Under the pieces are notes generated by a model, which was not told the DNA's origin, made no database searches, and saw only the letters and a program-made list of their open reading frames with translations. Both the position numbers and the translations under genes were made by a program. DNA of 64,000 nt. Source: Clitoria ternatea. Its lineage: Eukaryota > Streptophyta > Magnoliopsida > Fabales > Fabaceae. Position 1 is the first letter of the stretch, and the number at the start of each line of letters is the position of its first letter. Below are positions 45,241 through 57,499 of the stretch, piece after piece. The stretch spans positions 97,782,001-97,846,000 of the forward strand of contig CM075676.1 in assembly GCA_037962975.1 (NCBI GenBank), given 5' to 3'.

Positions 45241-45842
45241 TGTAGGAGAAAATGTAAGACTGAGGCGTGTGAGAAGCACACTGGGCTTAAGGGTTTGTTC
45301 ACGTAGCGCGTGACCCAGGAGCAGAACTAGCAAAAGGTTAAGCGTAATTGTGTGTAAACCGGAAAGAAAGATATTATAAACATAACGTGTATGATTTGTT
45401 TTTAATATCATAAACATAACCGATTAATTTCGTGTTAATGAGACGTTACAAAATTCAAATACTAATCATACTCATTAACCGGAAATTAATCAGATAACCA
45501 GGTAAGATATTCCCTTTAAAAACAAATTGTAACGTTTTTAAAATTAAACGCCCCAATAAATGGCTTTCTCTGATAGGCTTTTCAAATTTAAAATTCAAAT
45601 TTAAAGAAAAAGAATTTAAAAATAAAAAGGAACGGCGTATATCATTGTGCGCGCAGGGGGGGCAAATCATCAGATTTGTACACGAAACAGATATTTCGGC
45701 CCAAACCCACTTACGCGCGAGCCCACTTCCTTTCTATCTTGTTTACCACCATAAGTTCTCTTTCTATATATAAAGCCTTAAGAGAAATGTTGTCCAAGCA
45801 ATGTGGGACTAGAAACTTTTGAAATAAGCAAAATTTCCAACA
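45241..45842 (-). repeat. Copia 3' LTR (602 bp)
   Basis: Minus-strand ends TGTTGG...CCTACA. Its first ~155 bases match the truncated 5' LTR with few changes (for example ACTTACGCGCG against ACTTGCGCGCG), which suggests a fairly recent insertion. Confidence 0.88.
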
Positions 45843-46395
45843 ATCCCCCACATATTTCAAAAGTTTCTTTTATTTTTATTTTTTATTTTTTTAAAAAAAT
45901 ATATATATATATCCGGTTTACATCATGGTGCAAATGCATCAGATCTGGTGTCTTCAGGACTATGAACCAAACCCTAGACAGATAAACTTAACTTACAGTA
46001 ATTTTGGTGAAGCAAAGCTTCTATGAACCAAAATCACTTTAATGTAAGATAGCGGTTTACCCATCACATTTCACTTCTCGACTCTTTTAGCTGTTTTCGC
46101 CGTTTTGCGCGAATAGGCCGTGCACGTGCCTGGTTATTCATGAGTGCTTTAGAGATTTGCCTAAATCTCATGCAAGCGGCCTCACTTGACACTCATATAG
46201 GTGACTTCATCAAGTGTATCCTACATTTTATACACCACCCATAAGGGATATGAAAATCATTAAAATTTAATAATTAACCTCTCGTTCTTTGTAGCCTAGC
46301 ACTTCACACATCATAGGAATGGAGGAAGAAATAGTGCTAGAGGATTAACAACGACTTGTTATTACCCATATGAACCTTCTTCATGGGATCTCTAA

Positions 46396-48291
46396 TCACA
46401 AAGGTTGGGTTCCCATCATTGTTAATTTTATTGTAGGCTCAAGTCCCATTCCCCTCGATGTTTCATAAACAACCTTTCTTCCCAAAGGTTTCGTCAGAGG
46501 ATCGGCCAAATTCACTTCTGACTTCACATACTCTATGGATATTATTCCATTATTTAGCAGCTGCTTTACCACATCGTGTCTCAAACGGATGTGTCTGTTC
46601 TTACCATTGTAAGATTTATTTTTAGCAATGGCTATCGCCGATTGACTATCACAATGCATAGATATTGAAGGTGTTGGTTTTATTCCTAATGGAATATCTG
46701 CTAAGAAGTTTCTTAACCACTCAGCCTCACTACCAGCCAATTCTAGAGCAATAAACTCTGACTCCATAGTAGATCTTGCAATAATATTTTGTTTGACTGA
46801 TCTCCAAGTAACAGCACCACCACCTAGTGTAAACACATAACCACTAGTGGATTTTGTCTCATCTGAATCCGAGATCCAGTTGGCATCACAGTATCCTTCT
46901 AATACTGCGGGATATCCATTATATAATATACCATAATTTATGGTACCTCTCAAATATTTCATTAATCTTGCTAAAGCAACCCAATGCTCATTATTAGGAT
47001 TATGAGTATATCTACTCAATCTGCCTACAGCATATGCTATGTCAGGTCTCGAATAATTCATTAAATGTAATAGACTCCCAATAATTTGAGCATATTTAGA
47101 TTGAGACACAGGTTCTCCTCTATTTTTCTTTAATTGAGTGTTGCCATCATAAGGAGTACTCACTGGTTTTGACTCAAAATATTCAAACTTCCGAAGAAGT
47201 TTCTCAATATAATGTTCTTGAGAGAGCATTATATTATTATCCTTCCTTATGATTTTAACACCCAAGATAACACTTGCCTCACCCATGTCTTTCATATCGA
47301 AATTGTTAGCAAGAAATTGTTTTGTATTAATTACTATATCATCATTTGTACCAAAAATAAGCATGTCATCCACGTATAAGCATACAATCACACATTCACT
47401 ATTTTCTACTTTTGTATATACACACTTGTCAACTTCTGAATAAGAGAACCCATTTCTAGTTAATACACTATCAAATTTTTCATGCCACTGTTTCGGTGCT
47501 TGTTTTAATCCATATAAAGATTTAAGAAGTTTACAAACCTTAGTTTCTTGACCAGAAACCACACAACCTTCTGGTTGAACCATATAAATTTCTTCTTCTA
47601 AATCACCATTTAAAAAAGCAGTTTTTACATCCATTTGATGAATAACAAGTTTATAAATGGATGCTAAAGCGATTAAAACTCTTATAGAGGCAATCCTGGT
47701 TACGGGAGCAAAAGTATCAAAATAATCAATATTTTGTTTTTGAGTAAAACCTTTAGCTACTAAACGGGCTTTATATTTATCAACTGATCCATCAGGAAAA
47801 TATTTTCTTTTAAAAATCCATTTACAGCCAATAGGTTTGGCTCCCGGAGGTAAATCTACTAAAGTCCAGGTTTTATTTTTTAAAATAGAGTCTAATTCAA
47901 TTTTAATCACTTCTTTCCAAAATACAGCATCAGAAGAAGAAATTGCTTCATTAAAATTTAATGGTTCATTGTTAACCAGATAGGTATAAAAATCATTTCT
48001 AAAAGATGTTTTTTTTCTTTGTCTCTTACTTCTTCTTAAATTTTCATATGGTTTTTCAGAGGCATCACACAAAGGTTCACTAGAAATATTAAAAGGTTCA
48101 TTCATTTGTGAACTATAAATATTTTCAATATCAACAACAGGTTCACAAGAAACACGATCAATATACATAGGAAATATATGCTCAAAACACTCAGCATTTT
48201 TAGTCTCAATGATAGAATTGCATGCAATAATATCGTTTTTCACAACTAAAAACCGATAGGCAGCGCTATTTTGAGCATAACCAATAAACAT
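46396..48291 (-). pseudogene. pol: Copia pol, downstream part (RT-RNase H)
   Basis: 631 codons open on the minus strand. The N-terminal part is the end of integrase with an acidic linker. Reverse transcriptase follows (KTWTLVDLPPGAKPIGCKW, DVKTAFLNGDLEEEIYM, catalytic CLYVDDMLIFG). RNase H follows (GYCDANWISDSDETKSTSGY, HCDSQSAIAIAKN, RHIRLRHDVV). It is out of frame with the upstream ORF: a small frameshift near 48312-48322 puts TGA/TAG codons between the halves. The ATG used by this frame is internal and not a real start. Confidence 0.88.
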
Positions 48292-48325
48292 ACAATCACA
48301 AGTCTTAGATCCTATCTTTCTCTTT

Positions 48326-49738
48326 TTAGTCAGGCAACATTACTTTAGCTAAACACCCCCACACTTTTAGATAATCTAAGTTAGGCTTATAACCTTTCCA
48401 TAATTCATAAGGTGTTTTACCAGAATGTTTATAAGGAATCCTATTTTGTATATGACATGCAGACAATATAGTTTCTCCCCAAAGATTATTGGGTGCAGAT
48501 GAAGAGACAAGCAAAGCATTCATCATTTCTTTTAGAGTCCTATTTTTTCTTTCAGCTACACCATTAGACTCAGGTGAATATGGTGGAGTTATTTCATGTA
48601 TTATCCCTTCTTTTTCACAAAAATCATTAAAAAGAATATATTCACCTCCTCTATCAGACCTTACCCTTTTAATTTTTTTATTTAATTGATTTTCCACTTC
48701 GGCTTTATAAATTAAAAACATATCAAAAGCTTCATCTTTATTTTTAATTAAATAAATCTTAGTGTATCTTGAAAAATCATCAATAAAAGTCACATAATAT
48801 TTTTTACCACCTCTAGTTACAGCTTGTTTTAAATCACCTAAATCGGAATGAATTAACGAAAGTAACTCAGACTCACGGTTCACAGGAAAATATGATTTTT
48901 TCGTAATTTTTGATTCAACACATATATCACATTTGTTTAAATTCGCATTTTGAAAACCGGAGATCATACCATCATCACGCAATTTTTTCAAATATTTAAA
49001 ACTAACATGTCCTAGTCTAGCATGCCACAAATCATACGAATCAACAATATACGCAGAAGATGAAGCATTATTATTATCAGTAGAAATGTTCAAAACAAAG
49101 AGTCCATGATCACAATACCCTTTTCCAACAAAAACATCATTTTTGGTCATGATAATCTTATCAGACTCAAAAGAAACCTTAATTCCTACTTTTCCCAAAA
49201 GAGCAACAGAAATTAAATTTGCTCTAATACAAGGTACATGAAGCACATCATTAAGTGCCAAGGTCTTTCCAGATGTGAGTTTGAGAAAAACTTTCCCTTT
49301 ACCAAGGACATCAGCCTTTCGAGAATCACCGAGATACACAAATTCTTCTCCTTCCCCCACAACTTTGTAGGAGGTAAACAAATCACGATTCGCACATATG
49401 TGCTTGGTAGCCCCAGAGTCTACCACCCATTTACTCACATTGGCCACAATTAAGGCTTGAGAAACAAGCGCAACAATAACATCATTGTCATCTCCTTCAG
49501 CCAAATTAACTCTTGGCTTAGGAGGAATATTGTTTCTCTTCCTGTATCTACATGCCGGAGCATGGTGACCTGGCTTACTACACACAAAGCAAAAACCCTT
49601 TTTTTTGAAGGCAGTGAGATTAGCAGAATTAAGTTGTCTAGCAGGAAAATGATCAAAGGACTTTTTGTTATCATACCTCTTATTTTTGTTCCTGGCCTGC
49701 ACCATATTTGCTCTTGCTGCCTTTTCTTCTTTACGGTT
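48326..49738 (-). pseudogene. Copia gag remnant, protease and integrase
   Basis: Open on the minus strand from the LTR junction at about 49738; first ATG at 49705. The zinc knuckle CFVCSKPGHHAPAC is the only part of gag left. Protease follows (WVVDSGATKHICANRDLF), then integrase with the H-H-C-C finger (WHARLGHVS, CDICVESK) and D,D,E core (HSDLGDL, RVRSDRGGEYI, NGVAERKNRTLKEMM). It ends early at 48326-48328 because of the frameshift that separates it from RT. Confidence 0.88.
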
Positions 49739-49895
49739 AACAGATATTTCAGCCCAAACCCACTTGCGCGCGAGCCCACTCCCTTTCTATCTTGTTTACC
49801 ACCATAAGTTCTCTTTCTATATATAAAGCCTTAAGAGAAATGTTGTCCAAGCAATGTGGGACTAGAAACTTTTGAAATAAGCAAAATTTCCAACA
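49739..49895 (-). repeat. Copia 5' LTR, truncated (157 bp)
   Basis: Matches the first 155-157 bases of the 3' LTR, including the TATA box, and stops at AACAGATATTTC. Gag sequence follows at once, so a deletion removed the remaining ~445 bp of LTR, the PBS and the gag start. Confidence 0.88.
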
Positions 49896-49900
49896 GTTTG

Positions 49901-51085
49901 GTCTTTCTTATATGTTACATTTGTATAAATATGATCCCCTAATATTTCTTTTTTTAATCAAACTTAGGATTCAAATCTACAACAAGAGACTCAATTGTAA
50001 CACCTTGTGACACTGGACCAACATAGGCAATTGAAACATTATTGGTATCAATCGGATATATACCATAATATTTAATTAAATATATTTAAAATGATATTTA
50101 TTATTTAAATAAACCATTTTATATTATAATTACATATTTAAAAATATATTTTTCATAATTATATTAAAGAATATTTATAATATTTTTATATTAATTAATA
50201 TTTATAATACATTACATACATATATATTAAATGATATATTAAATAATATTTATATTACAAAAAATATTCACAATATATTAAATAAAAATGTTATAGATTA
50301 TTAAATACGATTCAAAATCCAAATGGGAACCAAGTATTCTTTTAGAATATCGTTGTATGTAGAGTGACAAAAGAAACGCTGCTCGGTATAATTATAAAGT
50401 ATACACAACTATAGTCATGCATTACCAACATTTCCTCAGCATTCATAATTTTCCTTCATGGCCATGTATACGACAGTAAATGGAATTTATTTATATATTC
50501 AGACTCTCATAGTCTGCATCAGCAGCAGCACACTGGCACCCTGCACATTCTAGTTGATCGTCAAATTATTTAATTCATCATGTTCTATGGTTCTAGATAA
50601 AATTCATCTTTTCTATGTAAACCATATTTATTAGCACACGTTAAAACAATGGTGATATTTATCATCAACAAATTTTAAACTTGTATAGACTTGGCAGCTC
50701 AAATAAGATCATGCAATATTTAAATTGGGCATTCAACCTTTCTATATAAAGAATAAACAACACTGACGGGAAACAGCCACATGACTGTCTCAGCGTGCAG
50801 TTATATGAAAGACATGAACCCATACCAAGAAGAAAAACATAGATAAGTATAGTACATACACTACGTGTGTGTGTGTATAACTCGGGCAAATAATGATTAA
50901 TCTACATGTCACTTGTAAAATTCGATCAGGCATCCAAAATGTGGATGCCGCACAGTATAGCAAAAAGAGTATCACAGATTGTGTGCGCATCTTCCAAGTT
51001 CTGGAAACCACAACCCAACCAAAATTGTCAAATGAAATAGCCTGATGGGGTGCAGCATGTCCCAGTAGAAGGCATCTCCTCACAA
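49901..51085. other. AT-rich intergenic sequence downstream of the WAV2-like gene
   Basis: 50080-50310 is very rich in ATATTTATAAT words. The segment next to 51085 should include the 3' UTR of the minus-strand gene. No gene seen. Confidence 0.4.
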
Positions 51086-54000
51086 TCACAAGGAGCTCTT
51101 GCGGGCTGCAACTTCAAAGGGCAGAAACTGTTTGAATCCTTAGTTAGCCAATTAGTATCATTGAAATAATCTAATGTCATCCAATCACCTCGCCCCAATA
51201 TCTGGCAGCAGTATTAAAACAAGAAGTGAGAGAGCAACAAAGAAGATCGCTAATAATTATTAGTGTTAAAAAGGGATAGAAAAATTGATGACAATTGTTA
51301 AATGAGGTTTGAGGATAACATAAAAAGGACAAGTTGCAAATGCAAAGCCCTATAAAAAGTGATTTGGATACACAACTTAATTAAGAGCTTATGTGATCAT
51401 AAAACTTGTTGAAATAAGTTGAAAATAACTTATTTTGATGAGCCACTTCAAAAGACTTATGAAAATAAGTAAAAAACAACTTATGAAAGTTATAAACTAT
51501 TTCCATAAGCTCTTTCAAATACACCAAAAAATAGAAAGGCCAAAAAAAAGCAAAAGAAATCTTTTCACGTCTGAAAATACAAAATTGTATATTATTCATA
51601 AATTTAATGAGGCAAAAGCTATTTCACATTCTTAACCAATATATCTTAGTTTAAAACACAGCATAAGGAGGAGGGGGGAGGAATTACCATCTGCATGTTG
51701 GGATGATCTGTCTTCATTTTTCCCAGGAGCATGCTGTGCAAGAAACTGCTGAATTGTTCTCCAGTAGTGATCACCACCAGCCAGCCAAGTATCCATATGC
51801 ATGCCAGTAGGAAAATCCGCAAAGAGACATTGATTATTACGAGCAACCGCCTTAGCATAAAGCATTTGCATATGTGATGGGGGGACCATCTCATCTTGCA
51901 ATCCAGAGAGAAAAAGGATAGGCTGCTTGATCTGCAATTAGTGTAATATGTTAACACAGAAGGTGACACACAAACATGTGAATGCACGGACACACTTACA
52001 AGAAGTAAAGCAATGCATTCTTCCTTTCTACACACGCACAAGACCCCGGCAGAGAGAAACATCTTTAGAGTTTAAAATTAGCATCCTTTTTAAAAGATAA
52101 AGGATTAAGCCCCATAAACTATCTATGCATTAATTATGAGAAAACCAAGTCATTATGCTTAAGTGAACTAATTCTAACCAGTAGGAAAATAGGAGGCCAA
52201 AACTTAAAAGGTTCAACCACCACTCACCTCGCCAACAACATCAATAGTACTCCATGGAGAACGTACAAGAAAATTGAGCAGCCTAGGGCCTTTGGAGCAG
52301 CTGCCTCCAATAAACCACTTCAGAAAAGGTAACAAAACTCCAGCCATATCCAATATAGACGTGAATGTATTTTCAAGTATCAGTGCAGCAATCTGAAACG
52401 CATAAAGAAGGTCAATGGAGAAATTAGTTTTTTGTTCCTTTTGCTCAGTAACAGAGAATGTAGATTAAAGGTGCACAAACTGTTGCTGAGAATAACAACT
52501 CGGAAATGCCCAGCCAAAATTTCTGAAGAGAAGATTGCACCAGTCTGTTGTTTAGACCAGTCACACTTAAGTTAATTGCAAAATTATTTCTACACAAGAA
52601 AATGTCAGAAGAATATTGACCAAAAAAAATGTAAGAAAGAAGCTACTACCATGTTACATGCCAATGCCTCTGCTTGAAATCTCACTTCATTAAAGAATAG
52701 TAGTAAATACACACCAAAACAACAAAGAAATTCTACATGCATAAACAAACAAATCTGGAGTTATTTTTAAAGAGGAGAAGGTTTTCATACCAAAACAGAA
52801 GAAAGGTTTAGTGGTCATTCTCAAATCTCTTTGATTTTACTCAAAAATAATTTAAGCCAACTTTTATTCCCCTCAACAAAAAATGGATACTTCTCCAAAC
52901 TCAGTGTCAAAAACTTGCCCCTCAAAACCAGTAGTAAAGAACCTCATTCGTGCTGAGAGCAATAATACTAGCAAGTAAACCAGTTTGTGATAAATATTCC
53001 ATTACAAAGAAAAAAAGTACTAAAGAATGCACTTTCTAAATTATTTCACAACTAATACAAATAAACAAAAGCTTTCTACATGTAAATTAAAAAAATATCC
53101 CTACTCCTATTTCAAGAAATTACTTATAGGAGCAGTTGAAAAGCAGGACTATAATCATCAACTTTCAATCCTATTAGCAACATGCTATGTTTTCCTTGTG
53201 TGTGTGTGTGTGTACCAAGGGAAAAGCAATTAAATTTAACTCAATAACCTAAAACAAGATTGGTTCAACAAGTGTAACATTCTTTTCTTACATAATGTTG
53301 ATAATCATGAAATGAGTAATGAATCCATCTATGGCAAAAGAAACTTCAGCAAGCAATTTAAAGCCACATTATGTGGTCTTGATATATGCCTTCCAAATCT
53401 AGCTAATCTAGCTAAGTATAATACATATAATATCAACATCCCAAAGAACATTTATATGCTGGATAAAATCCAATGACAACTGAAATCCAAAACCCATTAA
53501 ATTCTTGCCAAGAATAACATGGAAGTAAAAATACATAGTTTACCAGGAGATACCTTGTCAGGGTTATTCTTTGTTAGTACAGCTCCAACTGCACCCCCAA
53601 GTGATCGTCCAAATACAACTATTCTAGTGGTGTCAATATCAGATCTTTGAGAAAGATGATCCAATGCAGCCTGGGCACAAGGAGGTAATAAAATTGGGAG
53701 CTTTTTTTTTTTTACTAAAAAGTGTAATAACCAAGATAAGGGCATTAATCAAAAAACATACCTGAGCATCCTTAGTGATCCCATGCTGAGAAGGATAGCC
53801 ATCACTTGCTCCATAACTGTGTAGTTGAATGGTAAACTAGTGCCAATTCAGTCACAGAGCAACAAGGATATATAAAGATAAAGATGTCAAGGTTGACCCA
53901 TACATACATACCCTCGGTAGGAAAGCATAAAAACATTGCATTGCAACCGTTGCAACATAATGCGAACCATTTCAAGACGATGAGCAATATCTAAAAGTCA

Positions 54001-54816
54001 ATAGTCAAGGCCCCTTAAAACCATATTGAACCTGATCAAGCAAAGACATACCAAATAACAAACAATAATCACAAGTTAACCCTTAATATCTACCACCAGG
54101 ATACTTCCAGCATTTTCTTGAAAAAACAAAATAGTCGGACCTGAAAATTGAATATGGGGGAAAAAAGAAGAAGTGCATTAGATCGAACATCCAAATACAA
54201 AGAGCATATGTTAAAATTGCAAGTTCATAGCAACCCTAACAAAACTCCCTCAAAAGATGAACCATCTTAGTGACTAGGATCAAGCTCCTTCACAGAGAGG
54301 GTAGGCACTTTAGAAGATAAAGCAACTATCTAATTCATGACAATATCGGGGTTTCTCATCTGGGGTTGGCCAAAAACTATTATTTAATGAGTTTTACCAA
54401 CTTCAAAACGATCAATATTAGCCATTGTTTCATAAATCCATATTCACAAGCGGTCACTACACGAACACTAAGTTTGCTATGCATGCAGATGTATTTTATG
54501 AAAATCTCAAGAGCTAATTCTTGAACGAAACCTAGTATCCATGGGGTATAATTGTAGTAAAAGAATTGGAAAAGTGACCTTGGCAATTAGGGAAGAGTTT
54601 GATGAACCAGGCGTGGAGGCGAACGCCATCTTGGGAGCGGAGCCAGATGTCTTCGTAGGAGAGTCTGAGGCGAGAGGGAGTGATGGGGTAGGACTTGGTG
54701 AGACCGGGCAAGACGGGAACGTAGACCAGCTTCTCCTGAAACGCGACCAGCAATGCCATTCCAGCCACCACCAAACCTCCAACGCCGTACAGCAAGATGT
54801 TCACATATGAAACCAT
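51086..54816 (-). CDS. WAV2: WAV2/BEM46-like alpha/beta hydrolase
   Basis: Minus-strand exons by splice signals and frame: 54579-54816, 54105-54140, 53912-53990, 53762-53816, 53554-53670, 52228-52392, 51688-51931, and a short last exon ending at TGA 51086-51088 (start 51105 or 51111). Product about 317-319 residues. An N-terminal membrane anchor (VNILLYGVGGLVVAGMALLVAF) is followed by YVPVLPGLTKSYPITPSRL, typical of plant WAV2 and fungal BEM46. The catalytic set is visible: Ser159 in VVFGRSLGGAVGA, Asp243 in LSGLQDEMVPP and His275 in PTGMHMDTW. In Arabidopsis WAV2 restrains root bending responses; the substrate is unknown. Introns contain only AT-rich sequence. The last exon is the weak point: without the final splice the frame would run on to a stop near 51632. 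Confidence 0.9.
51370..51610. repeat. Possible MITE-like inverted repeat in the last WAV2 intron
   Basis: AAGAGCTTATGTGATCATAAAACTTG near 51384 and AACTATTTCCATAAGCTCTTTC near 51500 contain complementary AAGAGCTTATG / CATAAGCTCTT ends, with AATAAGTT-type words between. It resembles common legume MITEs, but no TSD was resolved. Confidence 0.35.
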
Positions 54817-55440
54817 TCTTCTCTACTCTATCTGATCTAATCCCACACGCAAACACTCAATTCAATTGCCTTCTTCTTTGATTGATTCAGAATGAGATTC
54901 AAGTTTCAAATTGGGGCCACTTTCTCTTCCTTTTTCCCTTCTATCGGGAAACACCTAACCAATGGGAGCCTTATTATGTAAAAAAGGCTAACACGCCGTC
55001 TAAAACATAACATTTATGCCTATAGAAAATATCTATAAAGTTTGGGTTAATTAATTTTCATTATATATATATATATATATATAATATTGTATCCTAAGTT
55101 TAAATAACTAAATTATAATAGATTGATGATATTTGTGTCTCTTTTTTGAAGATAATATAATCATGAGTGATAATTCGATAGGTCAATGCTATCTTAATTC
55201 CATAAGCCCCTCCTCTAAAATCTCTCTTTCTATCCTTGATTCCTATATAAAGATCCTTTTAGATAAACTTGAAAGCTCTCTTGAGTAAACCTTCATCGTA
55301 GAAGGTGCTTAAGTAAAAAATGTTATATCTTCTCTTTTGAACCTGTATGTTTTCATAAGACAAATCCAATTTTACTTGGTAAAAAAGTTAATTTTTACCA
55401 AGAGTGAAAGAAATCATTCACACCTTTAAATTAGACTCTT
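54817..55440. other. WAV2-like promoter region and spacer
   Basis: Upstream of the minus-strand gene. A (TA)n run is at 55063-55083. CCTATATAAAG at 55238-55248 (+) is TATA-like and points toward the pararetrovirus remnant, but its use is unknown. Confidence 0.4.
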
Positions 55441-55449
55441 GCCCTATGC

Positions 55450-57060
55450 ATGCTACATCAGCGTGACAGTATGGAAATTAATCTAAATTTGATCAAGTTA
55501 TGGTGCAAAGAAGGATATATAGCACTGCATCTTGGTGTTGCTCAACTGATCCTTACTTTTCATGAAAGAAAAGGCATGCCAATAATTTCTAGAGTCTCTC
55601 TTATAGACTCTACCCTTCATCATGTCGTGATATGCACAATGCTCACATCATTAAATGTTAAGAGTGTGGTTTTAATCATATTTCCAAATTTTAATGTTTA
55701 CCTCAAAGATCCAACTTTTCCAACCTAATTTAAGGTGCAAGCCCAACTCATATGAGCCACAAAAGCTTTTAAAGAAACTTTGAATCAGCAAGTGATTTTC
55801 ATAGTCCTGGATAATATTTTTTATCTTATTATTGATGAAAAATCTCAAAAAATGCGTTGATGGTGATCATCAACTCTAAAGAAAAAGTGTCTTCGATAAT
55901 CTAAGTCCCTCAATAGATTTCGAGGGAAGAATTGTTGAAATTGATTCCTTTGGAATGGATTAGTGATTATGAAGGTTAGAAAAGACAACAAAAGTCGATG
56001 ATAGCCACAGACTAAACCTTCAAAAGACTTCTTAATGAAAAGGTGAAAATGGTCTTACAAAAGAAAAAAGATAAGTGTCTTTCAAAACAACATGTTTTCT
56101 CAACTATGGTCATTAATGTCAGTGAGAAGGAAAAGAAGATTCTAGTGCATTCTTTCAACCTTGACGGAACACACGTATATTTTAACAAAATAAATGGTCA
56201 CTTTATTGGATACGAATGCACATATGTGTGATCCTAACTGTGACTGTTGGATGGACGATGATGAAAAGGAAAAAGAACCCGGAAGGGAGACAAAGGAAAA
56301 CAAAGCCTTTATGTAAATCTTCAAATAAACCAAATAGAAGATTTGATCTTGACAATGGTCCCTGGGTAGGCATAAGAAAGAAACACGAGCCTTTGCCTAT
56401 TTAATTTTAAGCCTTAAGAATTATTGAAAAAGAAAATTATGCTCCTTATCCTCCTCCAAATAATCTAAACCCTGATCACTCAACCACCTCCACCAAAGAC
56501 TTATGAACCAATCAACCTTTTTCCTCTAGAGAGATCTTCTCTTATAGTAGAATCTTGTATGATGTTTTCCTATACTTCAATCTCATATAATGCTACTAAT
56601 TTTCCCTCTCTAGAAATGAGAGTTGATCCCATCAGAAAATCAAGACCTTTTGTAGTCCCTAACGAAGTAACAACTGATGGATCTATGAAACCAATCACTT
56701 AAGTAGAAGAGGTGATGAATTCGCAAAAAAGAAGATGAAACAACTTGAAGTAAAAGTACATTAGATGAAAAAGGAAAAAGGTATCAGTCATGTTTCCCCA
56801 GACAATGAAAAAAAGTTGAGAAAAGTTAAAGCTCGGTATAAGGAGCTAAAAGAGTATGTTTCCTCAAAAACTCCAAATTCACATATACCTCACCAAAGTT
56901 CGACCTTGGCCCTTACTTTTTGGATCTAACAAAAGTTTTTCTTCATATACACCATCCAAAACCAGCTTTTGTCCCCTCAACTATCGCCCAAAGAAACTTT
57001 GACCTAATTAGCAAGAAGAAAGAAAAGCCTAACTCTCTCGAAGACTCACCAAAAAATACA
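55450..57060 (+). pseudogene. Endogenous pararetrovirus (Caulimoviridae-like) remnant, movement-protein region
   Basis: The frame 55450-55728 reads ALHLGVAQLILTFHERKGMP and continues through a PNFNVYLKDPTFP segment, the pattern of a plant virus 30K-type movement protein as found in endogenous caulimovirids (florendovirus-like is my best guess). It then breaks: stops and frameshifts follow, another open piece lies at 56043-56231, and a Cys cluster (HMCDPNCDCWMDDDEKEK) appears in a shifted frame near 56215-56275. After it come Pro-rich and Lys/Glu-rich pieces to about 57060, also broken. I see no reverse transcriptase or coat zinc finger. A non-functional genomic fossil. Confidence 0.65.
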
Positions 57061-57499
57061 ATAAAGGAATGAGTGTCTGAAATTAAAGATTAATTTAAAA
57101 ATACACCAATATGAAAAACATAATCTAGCTACCTTTTGATTAGATACCTTTTTGATCAAATTTTTATCGTCTCATTTATGTAACTAGTATAATCTTACCT
57201 CTTACACTGATTTAATCCACGCAACCCTTTTTATTCCTTATCCGTACCCATATTCATACCATTTCGTTTACATAACTTTATTTCATAATTTCAACCAACC
57301 AACAATTTACTATATTACATTTTCACATCGTTAACAAATTTCACACACCATGTCCATCATAATCATCTTTGACAACACAATGAAATTATCATAATATTAA
57401 TTCAAATTATTTAATCACCAGTGACTCTCAATTTATCATGAATCTGTATCAACATACATTATAATCTCAATCATCAATATTAAATCATTTTGCAATGCA
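57061..57499. other. AT-rich junction sequence
   Basis: Between the pararetrovirus fossil and the LTR-like fragment. The left end of the LTR-like fragment may lie here but could not be located. Confidence 0.3.

Larger units (their letters stand above)
45241..49895 (-). mobile_element. Damaged Ty1-copia retrotransposon, TSD GTTTG
   Basis: The 3' LTR is 45241-45842 (602 bp) and the 5' LTR survives only as 49739-49895. GTTTG flanks both outer ends (45236-45240 and 49896-49900). On the minus strand the LTR starts TGTTGGAAATTTTGC and carries a TATA box (GCTTTATATATAG). The purine tract is at 45843-45858. The rest of the 5' LTR, the PBS and most of gag are missing, with the LTR joined directly to late gag at about 49739. 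Domain order protease-integrase-RT-RNase H marks copia. The element cannot be autonomous. Confidence 0.9.
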
